A DNA stretch of 64,000 bases from Oricola nitratireducens (GCF_014904745.1 NZ_JACZCS010000031.1:1-64000), one strand, 5' to 3'. Positions 1 to 9,535 are shown, counted from the stretch's first letter. Numbers and translations: made by a program. The notes: generated by a model from the sequence alone, not told the origin.

Positions 1-81
1 GCAAGCCTGCTCTGGCAGAATGCTTCTATCTATCCCTGAAAAGCTCTAGCTTCGTGCGGGGCCTCTTTCCTGTCCGCCGAC

Positions 82-552
82 TCACAACGGAATGCGCGGC
101 GTCGACTTGATGGATTTCAGGACGAGGTTGGTGCGCACATGCGCAATGCCCGGCAGGCGGAACAGGAAGTCCTCCAGGAAGGCGTTGTAGGCGTCCTTGT
201 CCTCGCACAGCACAAGCACATGGTAGTCGGCCTCGCCGGTTGTCGCGAAGACCTGCAGCACCTCCGGCCGGCGCGAGATCGCATCGATGAAATTGTCGAC
301 ATGGTCGCGCTCGTGGCGCTCCAGCGTCAGTTGCACGATGGCGCTGAAGCGCTGGCCAACCCGCTCGGCATCGACGAGCGCGACGTAGCCGGAAATGACA
401 CCCTCTTCCTCCAACGCCCGAACACGGCGCCAGCAGGCCGACGCCGACATGCCCGCCGCATTGGCAAGCTCCTGGTTGGAGATCCGGCAATCTTCCTGCA
501 ATTGCGCGAGCAGGCGGCGGTCGGTTTCGGATAGCGGGGCGGTCTGCGTCAT
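82..552 (-). CDS. Lrp/AsnC family transcriptional regulator
   Basis: This 156-residue protein has the usual Lrp/AsnC length and layout. An N-terminal winged helix-turn-helix covers about residues 8-60, with LSETDRRLLAQLQEDCRIS and SACWRRVRALEEEGVI. A C-terminal RAM/ligand-binding alpha-beta domain follows, with GEADYHVLVL near residue 105. Such proteins are cytoplasmic, multimerise and respond to amino acids. The gene is divergent from the indolepyruvate oxidoreductase gene with 138 bases between starts. This arrangement suggests, without proving, that it controls aromatic or branched amino acid breakdown and its own expression. The effector cannot be read from sequence. Confidence 0.93.
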   Translation of the reverse strand: MTQTAPLSETDRRLLAQLQEDCRISNQELANAAGMSASACWRRVRALEEEGVISGYVALVDAERVGQRFSAIVQLTLERHERDHVDNFIDAISRRPEVLQVFATTGEADYHVLVLCEDKDAYNAFLEDFLFRLPGIAHVRTNLVLKSIKSTPRIPL

Positions 553-584
553 CTGAAAGGAATAACCGTTCTAATACCGGGTTT

Positions 585-599
585 TGGATAATTCACCCA
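585..599. promoter_or_regulatory. Candidate Lrp operator in divergent intergenic region
   Basis: The imperfect dyad TGGATAATTCACCCA lies between the two divergent starts, 33 bases upstream of the Lrp gene. Lrp/AsnC sites are typically AT-rich, 15-base imperfect dyads, so size and place fit. Only about ten of the fourteen paired positions match, so this is a weak call. Confidence 0.22.
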
Positions 600-690
600 C
601 AAACTAGCTTTGAAACGGCCATTCTGGCAAGTTTTCTCGCCCGCATCTGGTAAAATCGGAATGAAAACCGCCCTTCGGGAGGATATCGCG

Positions 691-3600
691 ATGAACCAGC
701 ACGTCACCGACATAGTCTCGCTCGCGCCCTATGCGCTTTCGGATCGCTACACAAAGGAAAACGGCCGTGTTTTCCTGACCGGCACGCAGGCACTTGTCCG
801 CGCCGCGCTCGACCAGGCGCGCCGCGACCGCGCAGCCGGGCTGAAGACCGCCGGGTTCGTTTCCGGCTATCGCGGCTCGCCGCTCGGCGCGCTCGATCTG
901 GAGATGTGGCGGGCCCGCGACCTGACATCGGATCTCGGCATCGAGTTCCTGCCGGCGATCAACGAGGACCTCGCCGCGACCGCCATTCTGGGATCGCAGC
1001 AGGTCGAGACCAATCCGGACCGCGAGGTCGAGGGCGTCTTCGGGCTCTGGTACGGCAAGGGGCCGGGCGTCGACCGTGCCGGCGACGCGCTCAAGCACGG
1101 CAATGCCTACGGCTCGTCGCCGCATGGCGGCGTCCTCGTCGTCGCCGGCGACGATCACGGCTGCGTCTCCTCCTCGATGCCGCACCAGTCGGACGTCGCG
1201 TTCATGGCCTGGTTCATGCCGACGCTGAACCCGGCCGGCGTCTCCGAATATCTGCAATTCGCCGAATACGGCTACGCCCTGTCGCGCTTTTCGGGCATGT
1301 GGGTCGGTTTCAAGGCGGTCTCGGAAACGGTGGAATCGGCGGCCTCGGTCGACCTTCCGACAGACCGAAACTTCCGGGCGCCCGATTTCACGCCGCCGCC
1401 GGGCGGGCTGCATTACCGCTGGCCGGACCTGCCCGGCCCGCAGATCGAGGAGCGGATGGAGGCGAAGAAGCACGCCGTCTTCGCCTTCGCCGAGGCCAAT
1501 CCGATCGACCGCCACATCTACGACGTCAGGAACGCCCGCTTCGGCATCGTCACCACCGGCAAGGCGCATCTCGACCTGATGGAGGCGCTGCGCCTGCTCG
1601 GCATCGGCGAAAAGCAATGCCGCGAACTCGGCATCGACATCTACAAGGTCGGCATGGTGTGGCCGCTGGCGCGGCGCGACGCGCTGGATTTCGTCAAGGA
1701 GAAGCAGGAGGTCCTCGTCATCGAGGAAAAGCGCGGCATCATCGAGAGCCAGTTCAAGGAATATTTCTACGACTGGCCGGGCCACAAGCCGCACGCCATG
1801 GTCGGCAAGCGCGACGAGACCGGCGAACGGCTGGTGCCGTGGACCGGCGAATTGTCGCCGCGCCTGCTGTTGCCCATCGTCGCCAGGCGGCTGGACGGCG
1901 TCTTCCCCGGCCAGGGCTTTTCCGAGCGGGCAGAGAACATTCTTGCGCAGCCCTCCATCTCGCTGCAGGTGCAGGGCGCGACACGCACGCCGTATTTCTG
2001 CTCCGGCTGCCCGCACAATACCTCGACGCGCGTGCCGGAAGGCTCCAGGGCGCTTGCCGGGATCGGCTGCCATTTCATGGCGAGCTGGATGGACCGCGAC
2101 ACCTCCTCGCTGATCCAGATGGGCGGCGAAGGCGTGAACTGGGCGGCTTCGTCGATCTTCACCGGCAAGGGCCATATCTTCCAGAATCTCGGCGAAGGCA
2201 CCTATTACCATTCCGGCTCGATGGCGATCCGCCAGGCGATCGCCGCAAAGGCCAACATCACCTACAAGATCCTGTTCAACGACGCCGTCGCGATGACCGG
2301 CGGCCAGCCGGTCGACGGGCCGATCAGCGTACAGGCGATCGCGCATTCGGTGCGCGCAGAGGGTGTCGAGCGCATCGCGCTGGTGTCGGACCATCCGGAA
2401 AAGTTTTCGCCCGGCGATTTTCCGCCGCGCGTCAGCTTCCACGACCGCAGCGATCTCGACGCCGTGCAGCGCGAATTGCGCGACATCCCCGGCGTGACCA
2501 TCCTGATCTACGAACAGACCTGCGCGACCGAAAAGAGGCGGCGGCGCAAGCGCGGCACGATGGAAGACCCGAAGCGCTTCGCCTTCATCAACGACCTCGT
2601 CTGCGAGGGCTGCGGCGACTGTTCGGTGGAATCGAACTGCCTCAGCGTCGAGCCGGTGGAGACGCCGTTCGGCCGCAAGCGCAAGATCAACCTGTCGAAC
2701 TGCAACAAGGATTTCTCCTGCCTGAACGGCTTCTGCCCGAGCTTCGTCACCGTCGAGGGCGCGACACGGCGCAGAAAGATGCCCGACACATCGGCGCTGG
2801 CCGCGAAGGCGGACGCCCTGCCGCTGCCGGACCTGCCAAGTCTCGACAAGCCGTTCGACCTCGTCGTCACCGGTGTCGGCGGCACCGGCGTCGTCACCAT
2901 CGGGGCGGTGACGACGATGGCCGCGCATCTCGAGGGCAAGGGCGCCAGCGTGCTGGACTTCACCGGCTTCGCTCAGAAATTCGGACCGGTGATCTCCTAT
3001 GTGCGCTTCGGCGCCGATCCGGCCGCGATCAACCAGGTGCGCGTCGATGCGGGCGCGGCCGACGCGCTGATCGGCGGCGACATCGTCGTTTCGTCGTCGT
3101 CGAAGGCGTCAGCCACCTACCGCGCCGGCATGCGCGCCGTCCTCAACACCGCCGAAATGCCGACCGGCGACATCGTCCTGCACCGCGACGCCAGCCTGAA
3201 TGTCGACAAGCGCGTCGACGCCATTGCCGGTGTCACCGGAACCGGTAATCTGCGCATTACCGATGCCAGCCGGCTCGCCGAGGACCTTTGCGGCGACGCG
3301 ATCTACGCCAACATGATCATGCTCGGCATGGCGTGGCAGGACGGCCTCGTGCCGGTCGGGCTGCCGGCGATGATGTGTGCCATAGAACTGAACGGCGTCC
3401 AGGTGGAGCGCAACAAGGCCGCCTTTTCGATCGGCCGGCTTGCCTGCGGCGATCCGGACGCGCTCGGCACGGAGGCGCCAGGCAGCGGCGAGGAAAGCCT
3501 CGACGACCTGATCGCGCGCCGCGCGGCGTTCCTCGCCAACTACCAGAACAACGCCTGGGCGGACCGCTACCGCGCCCGGATCGAACGCATGCGCAAGGCC

Positions 3601-4149
3601 GAAAGCGCCCATGACGGTGACGAGGCATTGACCCGCGCGGTCGCGAAGTCGCTGTTCAAGCTGATGTCCTACAAGGACGAATACGAGGTCGCCCGGCTGC
3701 ACATGGAGACCGGTTTCATCGACCGGCTGCGGTCGGAATTCGAGGGCGACTTCAAGGTCCATTACCACATGGCGCCGCCGGTTCTGCCGCTCGGCGAGGA
3801 CCATCGCGGACGCCCGCGCAAGGTCGAACTCGGCCAGTGGATGCAGGCGCCGATGCGGGTGCTGGCAAAGCTGAAATTCCTGCGCGGCACCGCGTTCGAT
3901 CCTTTCGCCTACACGGCGGAGCGCCGGATGGAACGCGACCTGATCGGCTGGTACGAGGCGTTGATCACGCGGATGGAAGAGGCTCTGCCGCGAACCGGCG
4001 CAGACGCGCTGCTGCCGATAGCCGGAGCGGCGATGGACATTCGCGGCTACGGGCCGGTGAAGGAAAAGGCGATCGCCGAGGTCAAGGCACGTGTCGACGA
4101 TCTTCTCGCGGGCCTCGACGCACCCGTCTCGGTCAGGCAGGCCGCCTGA
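691..4149 (+). CDS. Indolepyruvate ferredoxin oxidoreductase, fused form
   Basis: This large fused enzyme of about 1,152 residues should convert indolepyruvate or related aryl/branched 2-oxoacids to acyl-CoA, reducing ferredoxin. The N-terminal TPP-dependent part opens with DRYTKENGRVFLTGTQALVR. A TPP-binding stretch lies near residues 485-540 (MGGEGVNWAASS, NDAVAMTGGQPVDG). Cysteine clusters near residues 637-680 (CEGCGDCSVESNC, CNKDFSCLNGFC) should hold Fe-S clusters. The gamma-type domain begins near residue 726 with VTGVGGTGVVT, and a C-terminal helical region resembles DUF6537. I chose the ATG at 691 because CGGGAGG lies just upstream and homologues start near this point; upstream in-frame ATGs at 610 and 661 lack this support. 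Its 3' end overlaps the convergent DUF1513 gene by 17 bases. Confidence 0.95.
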   Translation: MNQHVTDIVSLAPYALSDRYTKENGRVFLTGTQALVRAALDQARRDRAAGLKTAGFVSGYRGSPLGALDLEMWRARDLTSDLGIEFLPAINEDLAATAILGSQQVETNPDREVEGVFGLWYGKGPGVDRAGDALKHGNAYGSSPHGGVLVVAGDDHGCVSSSMPHQSDVAFMAWFMPTLNPAGVSEYLQFAEYGYALSRFSGMWVGFKAVSETVESAASVDLPTDRNFRAPDFTPPPGGLHYRWPDLPGPQIEERMEAKKHAVFAFAEANPIDRHIYDVRNARFGIVTTGKAHLDLMEALRLLGIGEKQCRELGIDIYKVGMVWPLARRDALDFVKEKQEVLVIEEKRGIIESQFKEYFYDWPGHKPHAMVGKRDETGERLVPWTGELSPRLLLPIVARRLDGVFPGQGFSERAENILAQPSISLQVQGATRTPYFCSGCPHNTSTRVPEGSRALAGIGCHFMASWMDRDTSSLIQMGGEGVNWAASSIFTGKGHIFQNLGEGTYYHSGSMAIRQAIAAKANITYKILFNDAVAMTGGQPVDGPISVQAIAHSVRAEGVERIALVSDHPEKFSPGDFPPRVSFHDRSDLDAVQRELRDIPGVTILIYEQTCATEKRRRRKRGTMEDPKRFAFINDLVCEGCGDCSVESNCLSVEPVETPFGRKRKINLSNCNKDFSCLNGFCPSFVTVEGATRRRKMPDTSALAAKADALPLPDLPSLDKPFDLVVTGVGGTGVVTIGAVTTMAAHLEGKGASVLDFTGFAQKFGPVISYVRFGADPAAINQVRVDAGAADALIGGDIVVSSSSKASATYRAGMRAVLNTAEMPTGDIVLHRDASLNVDKRVDAIAGVTGTGNLRITDASRLAEDLCGDAIYANMIMLGMAWQDGLVPVGLPAMMCAIELNGVQVERNKAAFSIGRLACGDPDALGTEAPGSGEESLDDLIARRAAFLANYQNNAWADRYRARIERMRKAESAHDGDEALTRAVAKSLFKLMSYKDEYEVARLHMETGFIDRLRSEFEGDFKVHYHMAPPVLPLGEDHRGRPRKVELGQWMQAPMRVLAKLKFLRGTAFDPFAYTAERRMERDLIGWYEALITRMEEALPRTGADALLPIAGAAMDIRGYGPVKEKAIAEVKARVDDLLAGLDAPVSVRQAA

Positions 4150-5227
4150 CGATGTGATTGTCCCAGGCGAGGCTGGTCTGGCGGCCGTCGAGCATGCCCT
4201 GCCCGGTCGACAGGAAGAAGCCGTCGCCCCTGGCCGCCGCGCCGCAGACATCGACAAGGTCGTGGCGGGCGCGCACCGCGCGGCTTTCCCGGTCGATCTC
4301 GTAGGCGACATTGCCCTGCGGCGAGGTGAAGACGACCGAGCCGGCGCGTTCGTTGACAACGACCGAGCCGATATAGCCATGCAACCGGCGCAGATCTTCC
4401 TCGGGAATATCGAGCAGGGCCAGTTCGCCCTGCGGCGAGACGGATCCGGCAAGCGGGAACAATTCGTGGATGTCGCCCTGGTCCTGGCAGGCGAACCAGA
4501 CGGTCCCGTCGGCGGTCATCGAGAGATGGCGGATCGACAGCTTGTGCATTTCGTGCGGCAGTTCATGCGTCGCCATGATCGACCCGTCGCGCAGATCGAC
4601 CAGCGCCAGATTGGGCTTCATCGTCGCGAGATTGAGGATCGTGCGGCCGTAATCCGGATGGGTCTCGAGGCCGCCATTGGCGATCAGCATCGTGCGCGCG
4701 CCGGGCAGGATCGTCATGTCATGCGGGCCGATCCCGCCGGAGGAGAATTCGCCGATGCGCCTGAATCCGTCGGTGGCGTCATAGATGCCGATCGCGCCAC
4801 GGGCATTGTCGTAGTCGTTTTCGGTCACATAGAGCAGCCTGCCGTCGGCGGAGAACCGACCGTGGCCGTAGAAGTGCCGACCTTCCGGCGCGTGGAAGAC
4901 GACCGGCGTAGCGGCGTTCGCGGTGTCGATGACGGCGGCGAACGTCCCCGGCCGGCGCGCGAAGACGACAAGGGTGCGGCCCGTCGGATCGAAGACGGCG
5001 TCGTGGCCGCGCTCGGGCAGAACGTAGCGGTGGACGATCTCGCCGCATTCGGTCAGGAGCGCGACGCCGTACTGGCCTTCGCGGTCGAAATAGGCGGAAG
5101 CGAAGACCGCGTCCGTCTCGGTAAGGGCCTCGGCCGCGCGCGGCGCCAGCCCGGCGAGAAAGGCGCCGCCCGCCGCGCGCAGGAGCGTCCGGCGTTCGAT
5201 CAGTCCGGTCGGAGAAAACAGTTGCAT
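4133..5227 (-). CDS. DUF1513 periplasmic protein of the imelysin iron operon
   Basis: This is a 364-residue protein with a Tat-like N-terminus (RRTLLRAAGGAFLAGLAPRAAEA). The rest looks like a beta-propeller of repeated blades (for example FSADGRLLYVTENDYDNARG, GIGPHDMTILPGARTMLIANGG). The second blade region is typical of DUF1513. No enzymatic role is established for the family; its genes recur beside imelysin and DUF1111 genes in iron loci. It is the last gene of the six-gene operon, and its ATG overlaps the upstream imelysin stop by one base (TGATG), indicating translational coupling. A Tat-exported propeller could bind metal or a redox partner, but that is inference. Confidence 0.88.
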   Translation of the reverse strand: MQLFSPTGLIERRTLLRAAGGAFLAGLAPRAAEALTETDAVFASAYFDREGQYGVALLTECGEIVHRYVLPERGHDAVFDPTGRTLVVFARRPGTFAAVIDTANAATPVVFHAPEGRHFYGHGRFSADGRLLYVTENDYDNARGAIGIYDATDGFRRIGEFSSGGIGPHDMTILPGARTMLIANGGLETHPDYGRTILNLATMKPNLALVDLRDGSIMATHELPHEMHKLSIRHLSMTADGTVWFACQDQGDIHELFPLAGSVSPQGELALLDIPEEDLRRLHGYIGSVVVNERAGSVVFTSPQGNVAYEIDRESRAVRARHDLVDVCGAAARGDGFFLSTGQGMLDGRQTSLAWDNHIVRRPA

Positions 5228-6312
5228 CAGTCACCATCCAGCGAAGAGAACCCGACGGAAAGGCCGAGCGTTGCGGTTATCTGCTCGCCGAAAAGGCGCT
5301 GCAGGCTTTGCGACAGGATCATCAGATATTTCAGGTCGCTGACGCGATCCTCGTTGGCGAGCACATCCTCGATCGGCATCTGCAGGCGCGATAGGGCGTC
5401 GCCGGCATTGTTGAATTCGAACTCGATCGAGCGTGCCTGCCAGCGTTCGTCTTCCGGCAGGACGCCGGCCAGGCCGGACGCCTCGAAATAGGTGCGCAGC
5501 GCCTCGAAGCTGCTTTGCGTGAAAGCCATGGTCAGGCCGGAGCGCCAGAACAGCGCCAGTTTCGGCTTCGGCTTGCCATCGTCCGGCAGGATCGGCTTGA
5601 GACGCTGATCGCGGATGATCTCGAAGGCTTCGGAGGGCAGGGAGACGAGTTCGCCGACCGTTTCCTCGACGCTGCGGAAGGTTTCGTTGTCGGGACCGGG
5701 CGCGGACCAGACCGCCGCATAGCCGTTCTTGTCATGCCACTCGGCGTCCAGCGCCTTGGCGATCGCATGGATGTTTTCGGCGACGGCGGCGGCAAAGCCG
5801 CAGCGATGGCTGCTTCCCGCGCCGGCAAGCTTGTCGGAGCCGGTTCCGAACAGCAGATATTCGAGCGCCGTATAACCCTGCAGCGCAACGCTTTTTGCCG
5901 GCAGGTTGGCGGCGTCGGTGACGCTTTCGTCGCCGGTGGCGATCGCGGCCTGGACCTGGCGCAACGCGATGCCGCGCCGGTCGGGCCAGAACAGCAGCCG
6001 CTCGAGCCGGTTGTCCCTTGCCAGCGGTCCGGTACGCAGGAACTCGATGCGGGCGAAGGCCAGCGCGCTGTCGCGGAACGCTTGGCGCGCCGACTCCAGC
6101 GTCCGTTTCGCCGGCTCCTCGCACAGCGAGTTGACGGCAACGCCCGCCAGTTCCGCGCTTTCGTCGAAACGTTCGAAAGCGGGCTGGATGAAGCCGGCGA
6201 CGACATTGCGGACCGGCTCGACCGCCGCCTCGTCGCTCACCGTGAGCGCATGGGCGGAATTGACGCCAAGCAGCGTGGCGGCGGCAAGGATAATCGCGAA
6301 CGAACGCATCAA
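5227..6312 (-). CDS. Second imelysin family protein (GxHxxE histidine absent)
   Basis: This is a 361-residue exported protein with a signal peptide (MMRSFAIILAAATLLGVNSAHA) and an all-helical imelysin (peptidase M75-like) fold. The family signature region reads LQGYTALEYLLFGTG near residues 140-155. The canonical GxHxxE histidine is therefore threonine, while the glutamate is kept. Imelysins are iron-regulated periplasmic proteins thought to bind iron or heme rather than cleave proteins. The gene overlaps the DUF1111 gene by four bases (ATGA) and the DUF1513 gene by one base, so all three are probably translated together. The changed histidine suggests a role distinct from IrpA upstream. Confidence 0.9.
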   Translation of the reverse strand: MMRSFAIILAAATLLGVNSAHALTVSDEAAVEPVRNVVAGFIQPAFERFDESAELAGVAVNSLCEEPAKRTLESARQAFRDSALAFARIEFLRTGPLARDNRLERLLFWPDRRGIALRQVQAAIATGDESVTDAANLPAKSVALQGYTALEYLLFGTGSDKLAGAGSSHRCGFAAAVAENIHAIAKALDAEWHDKNGYAAVWSAPGPDNETFRSVEETVGELVSLPSEAFEIIRDQRLKPILPDDGKPKPKLALFWRSGLTMAFTQSSFEALRTYFEASGLAGVLPEDERWQARSIEFEFNNAGDALSRLQMPIEDVLANEDRVSDLKYLMILSQSLQRLFGEQITATLGLSVGFSSLDGD

Positions 6313-7838
6313 AGGGATTCCAGGAAACGGATCAGCGCATCGCGCTCGGATTTTTCCAGCGCCGCGAACCCGTCGCGCGCGGTCTGCGCCTCGCCGCCAT
6401 GCCAGAGGATGGCTTCGGTCAGGTTGCGCGCGCGCCCGTCATGCAGAAACAGGGTATGGCCGTTGACCGTCTCGGTCAGGCCGATGCCCCAAAGCGGCTG
6501 CGTTCGCCATTCCCGGCCGTTCGCCACGCCGACCTGCTGGCCGTCGGCCAGCCCCTCACCCATGTCGTGCAGGAGGAAATCCGAGTAGGGCCAGATCAGC
6601 TGGAACTTGTGGGCCTTGTATTTCGCCTTGCGGCTGGTGACGTATTTCGGCTGGTGGCAGCTCGTGCAACCGAGGCCGTAGAACAGTTCCTTGCCGTGCA
6701 GGACCTGCGGATCCTCGACATCGCGGCGAGCCGGAACGGCGAGGTTCTCGGAGTAGAAGGTGACGAGATCCAGAACCGGGTCCGGCGCCTCGGTCTCGCC
6801 GAGACGTTTCTGGACGCCGTTCGGCATGGCGAGACAGGCCGCCTCGGCGGCGGTGCAGTCTCCGTAGCTTTTCGGGACGTCGGGCGTCGAGATGCCGATG
6901 TCGCCGGCAAAGGCGCCGGCCGCCTGCTTGCGGATAGTCGGATTTTGCGCCTTCCAGCCGAAACGGCCGATTTCCACCGGACCGCCGGCGGTCTCACGTG
7001 TCAGCTGCACGCGGCCGGAAATGCCGTCACCGTCGGCGTCGTCCGGATCGGCATGGGCAATAATATCGGCTGGTTCGATCGCCTGGACGAGGCCGAGACC
7101 GATCATCGGATTGGCGACGCGCGGGGACAGAGTCGTCGCCGGATCGAGCGGCCCGTAACCGAGATCGTCGATGCGGTATGCTGGCTTGCGCAGCGAAACC
7201 GTCTCGCCATCGCCGAGCGTGACCGGGATTTCCTCGTAGTCGATGCGCATCTTGCCTTCGGCCATCAGGCCCGGGACCGCGAAATCCTGCAGCTGCTCGC
7301 CATAGACGGGGTCGGGCATGTTGACGGCAAGGTAGTTCTCGATCGCGGCGCGCTCCTTGTCCGTCGCTGGCGGGCGGGCAAGCCGCAGGAACATCGACGA
7401 TGCCTCCTCGTGTCCTTCCGGCGGATGGCCGCGGCCGTCCTTCAGATGACAGGTCTGGCAGCTGCGCGAATTGAAGAACGGACCGAGCCCGTCGGAGGCC
7501 TGCGTCGAGGACGGCGCCGAAACCCAGAGCTTGCGGAACAACGCATTGCCGAGCTTGAAATCGCGCTCCTGCTCGAAGGTCAGGTTTGCCGAGAACTGCG
7601 AAAACGCGTCGCGGTTTACCTTCTTGCGCGAGGTCGCCGCCCCGCCGGGCATCGCCTCGAAGGGCTCTGCCTTGGAGAAATCTGTCGCCGGCGCGGTCAC
7701 GTTTTTGACGCGCGCGAGATCCTTCGGCGTCAGGTCGGCGCGTTCCTTCGGCAGATCGCCGCCCAGTGCGCTTCCCGCCAGCGCGGCGAGAAATGCGCAA
7801 GCCAGCGCGCCCGCGCCGGCAAACTTCCTGTTCATCAT
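6309..7838 (-). CDS. Di-heme oxidoreductase-like c-type cytochrome (DUF1111)
   Basis: The predicted product is about 509 residues with a signal peptide (MMNRKFAGAGALACAFLAALAGSALG). It has two c-type heme motifs, SCQTCHL in the first third and GCTSCHQ in the last third. DUF1111 proteins were named putative thiol oxidoreductases, but in imelysin loci they more plausibly do periplasmic electron transfer to iron. A calcium-type loop, HADPDDADGDGISG, sits mid-protein. I used the ATG at 7838 because AAGGGG precedes it and the signal peptide starts there; the open frame extends upstream to 7901. It is the fourth gene of the operon, between the Bfd-like gene and the second imelysin, with a four-base overlap to the latter. 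Confidence 0.92.
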   Translation of the reverse strand: MMNRKFAGAGALACAFLAALAGSALGGDLPKERADLTPKDLARVKNVTAPATDFSKAEPFEAMPGGAATSRKKVNRDAFSQFSANLTFEQERDFKLGNALFRKLWVSAPSSTQASDGLGPFFNSRSCQTCHLKDGRGHPPEGHEEASSMFLRLARPPATDKERAAIENYLAVNMPDPVYGEQLQDFAVPGLMAEGKMRIDYEEIPVTLGDGETVSLRKPAYRIDDLGYGPLDPATTLSPRVANPMIGLGLVQAIEPADIIAHADPDDADGDGISGRVQLTRETAGGPVEIGRFGWKAQNPTIRKQAAGAFAGDIGISTPDVPKSYGDCTAAEAACLAMPNGVQKRLGETEAPDPVLDLVTFYSENLAVPARRDVEDPQVLHGKELFYGLGCTSCHQPKYVTSRKAKYKAHKFQLIWPYSDFLLHDMGEGLADGQQVGVANGREWRTQPLWGIGLTETVNGHTLFLHDGRARNLTEAILWHGGEAQTARDGFAALEKSERDALIRFLESL

Positions 7839-7905
7839 GGTCCCCTTCTTCAGTGACTTGTCCGATGGCGGATGGTCATAAGTCGCCGACCGGTCCGGCA
7901 CGCGG

Positions 7906-8223
7906 TCACGCCGCGCTGCGCCGCATCCTTGCCTGGCCGGCGATCATGCGCGCGGTTTCGCAGCGCTCATGTTCCACCCTGATTTTCTGGATGAACGGGA
8001 CGATCTGCTCGTCGGGGGTCCGGCGCTCGCGGTGATAGCGTTCGCTGGCCTCGATGATGATCGAGATCACGTTCGGAAAGCATCCGCAGCAGCGGCCGCG
8101 CATCTTCATGGCATGATAGACCACGCCCGGCGTGATCAGCCGCCATGCGTCTTCGTCGAGGAGGCGGTAGATCACCTCCTCGATCTCCTTCTTCATGATG
8201 ACGTTGCAACTGCAAACGATCAT
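7906..8223 (-). CDS. Bfd-like [2Fe-2S] ferredoxin
   Basis: This 105-residue protein begins with a Bfd/BFD-like [2Fe-2S] domain. Cys4 and Cys6 (MIVCSCN) and the later pair Cys45/Cys48 in RGRCCGCFP give the C-x-C ... C-x2-C pattern of bacterioferritin-associated ferredoxins. An extra cysteine (Cys46) lies between the last two. Bfd releases iron from bacterioferritin by reducing it. Here there is no bacterioferritin neighbour, and the charged tail of about 45 residues is longer than in classical Bfd (around 64 residues in total). It sits between irpA and the di-heme protein on the same strand. It is probably cytoplasmic, so it may handle iron after import. Confidence 0.85.
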   Translation of the reverse strand: MIVCSCNVIMKKEIEEVIYRLLDEDAWRLITPGVVYHAMKMRGRCCGCFPNVISIIIEASERYHRERRTPDEQIVPFIQKIRVEHERCETARMIAGQARMRRSAA

Positions 8224-8235
8224 GGATGCGCACTC

Positions 8236-9513
8236 TTACTGGAATACCGCGTTCGGATTATCGAGGCTGTCGGACTCCTCGAACTGAATTCCGTCGAGCT
8301 GGAGCAGCGCAACCGCCCTTTCGATGGACCGGGTCTGGTCGATCAGGCCGTCGATGGCGGTCTGGACGACGGCGTTTCCTTCCGCATTGCCCTCGCCGAT
8401 CATCTGGTCGTAGGCCTCCACGGTCTCGGCGCGTTTCGCCATCGCCTGCATCGCATCGACGGTGGTTTGCAGCTTGGCCTTCAGCTCGGCATCGACGGCT
8501 TCGTCGCGCGCGGCGATCAGCTGCGAGATCGAGGGACCGGAAACCGTCGTGCCGTCGACGCGCCTGTAGGTGCCGAGATAGACGTTCTGGATACCGACGG
8601 CGTCGTAGAGATGGGAGTTGTAGGTGTTGTCGGAAAAGCAGTCCTGCTCCTCCTCGGGATCGTGCAGGATCAGCCCGAGTTTCATGCGCTCGCCGGCCAG
8701 CTCGCCGTAGGAGAGCGATCCCATGCCGGTGAGGATTACCGAAAGGGCGGCCTTCGGATCGGCGAGAAGCTGCTTGCGCGCCGCGCCGTCGTCCTGCCAG
8801 TCTCCGACCATTTCCTCGAGATCGGACACGAGGAGATCGGTCGCGGAATCGAGATATTGCGCGCGCCTGTCGCAATGACCGTTGGTGCATTGCGTGGTCG
8901 AATAGTCGGTCGCGGGACGGTCGCCGGCGCCCGGGCCGGTGCCGTTCAGGTCCTGCCCCCACAACAGGAACTCGATCGCGTGATAACCGGTCGCCACATT
9001 GGCCTCGATGTCCCCGGCCTCCTGCAGCGTTCCGGACAGGAATTCCGGCGAAAGGTCCGATGCATCGACGGTCCTGCCGTTGATGGTGATTTCGGATTTG
9101 GCGATGACATTGGCGGTGTAGAGGGTGTTCTCGTCGCTTTCCGTCCCGTAGGAGGCGTCGACATAGTCGATCAGGCCTTCGTCGAGCGGCCAGGAATTCA
9201 CGCGGCCTTCCCAGTCGTCGACGATGGCGTTGCCAAAACGGTAGACCTCCGATTGCTGGTAGGGCACCCGCGCGGCGCGCCATGCGTCCCTTGCCGCCCG
9301 AAGCGTCTCCGGCGACGGATTGGCGATCAGCGCGTCGGTCGCCGCATCGAGCGCCCTGGCCGTCGTCAGCGCGTCGCCATATTTGGCGAGCGCGAGATCC
9401 GCATAGGTCTTGACCACGGCCTCTGCGGTCACATCCGCCGCGAATACCGGCGTCGCCAGCGTTCCGGCGAGCGTCAGCCCCGCCAACAGTTTTGCCGTTT
9501 GTCTGGCAATCAT
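8236..9513 (-). CDS. irpA: Imelysin family iron-regulated protein IrpA
   Basis: This is a 425-residue periplasmic protein with a clear signal peptide (MIARQTAKLLAGLTLAGTLATPVFA). The imelysin signature is intact, GYHAIEFLLWGQD, giving GxHxxE. A second conserved part, LILHDPEEEQDCFSDNTYNSHLYD, is typical of IrpA. IrpA proteins are induced by iron shortage and needed for growth on low iron in cyanobacteria; a direct peptidase role is doubtful. I set the start at the ATG at 9513 because GGGAGA precedes it and the signal peptide begins there; the frame is open further upstream to 9675. It is the second gene of the operon, 22 bases after the Cys-rich gene. Confidence 0.94.
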   Translation of the reverse strand: MIARQTAKLLAGLTLAGTLATPVFAADVTAEAVVKTYADLALAKYGDALTTARALDAATDALIANPSPETLRAARDAWRAARVPYQQSEVYRFGNAIVDDWEGRVNSWPLDEGLIDYVDASYGTESDENTLYTANVIAKSEITINGRTVDASDLSPEFLSGTLQEAGDIEANVATGYHAIEFLLWGQDLNGTGPGAGDRPATDYSTTQCTNGHCDRRAQYLDSATDLLVSDLEEMVGDWQDDGAARKQLLADPKAALSVILTGMGSLSYGELAGERMKLGLILHDPEEEQDCFSDNTYNSHLYDAVGIQNVYLGTYRRVDGTTVSGPSISQLIAARDEAVDAELKAKLQTTVDAMQAMAKRAETVEAYDQMIGEGNAEGNAVVQTAIDGLIDQTRSIERAVALLQLDGIQFEESDSLDNPNAVFQ

Positions 9514-9535
9514 CGTCGTCTCCCGTATCTTTCTA

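Noticed and set aside
604..2928. Long minus-strand open frame of 774 codons opposite the indolepyruvate oxidoreductase gene
   Set aside because: It is the antisense shadow of a high-GC gene: Arg/Ala/Asp/Gly-rich composition, no domain and no ribosome site. The plus strand holds a clear enzyme.
906..3248. 780-codon plus-strand frame overlapping the oxidoreductase in another frame
   Set aside because: Arg-rich composition typical of a frame-shifted reading of high-GC coding DNA, with no motif; the other frame has intact TPP and Fe-S motifs.
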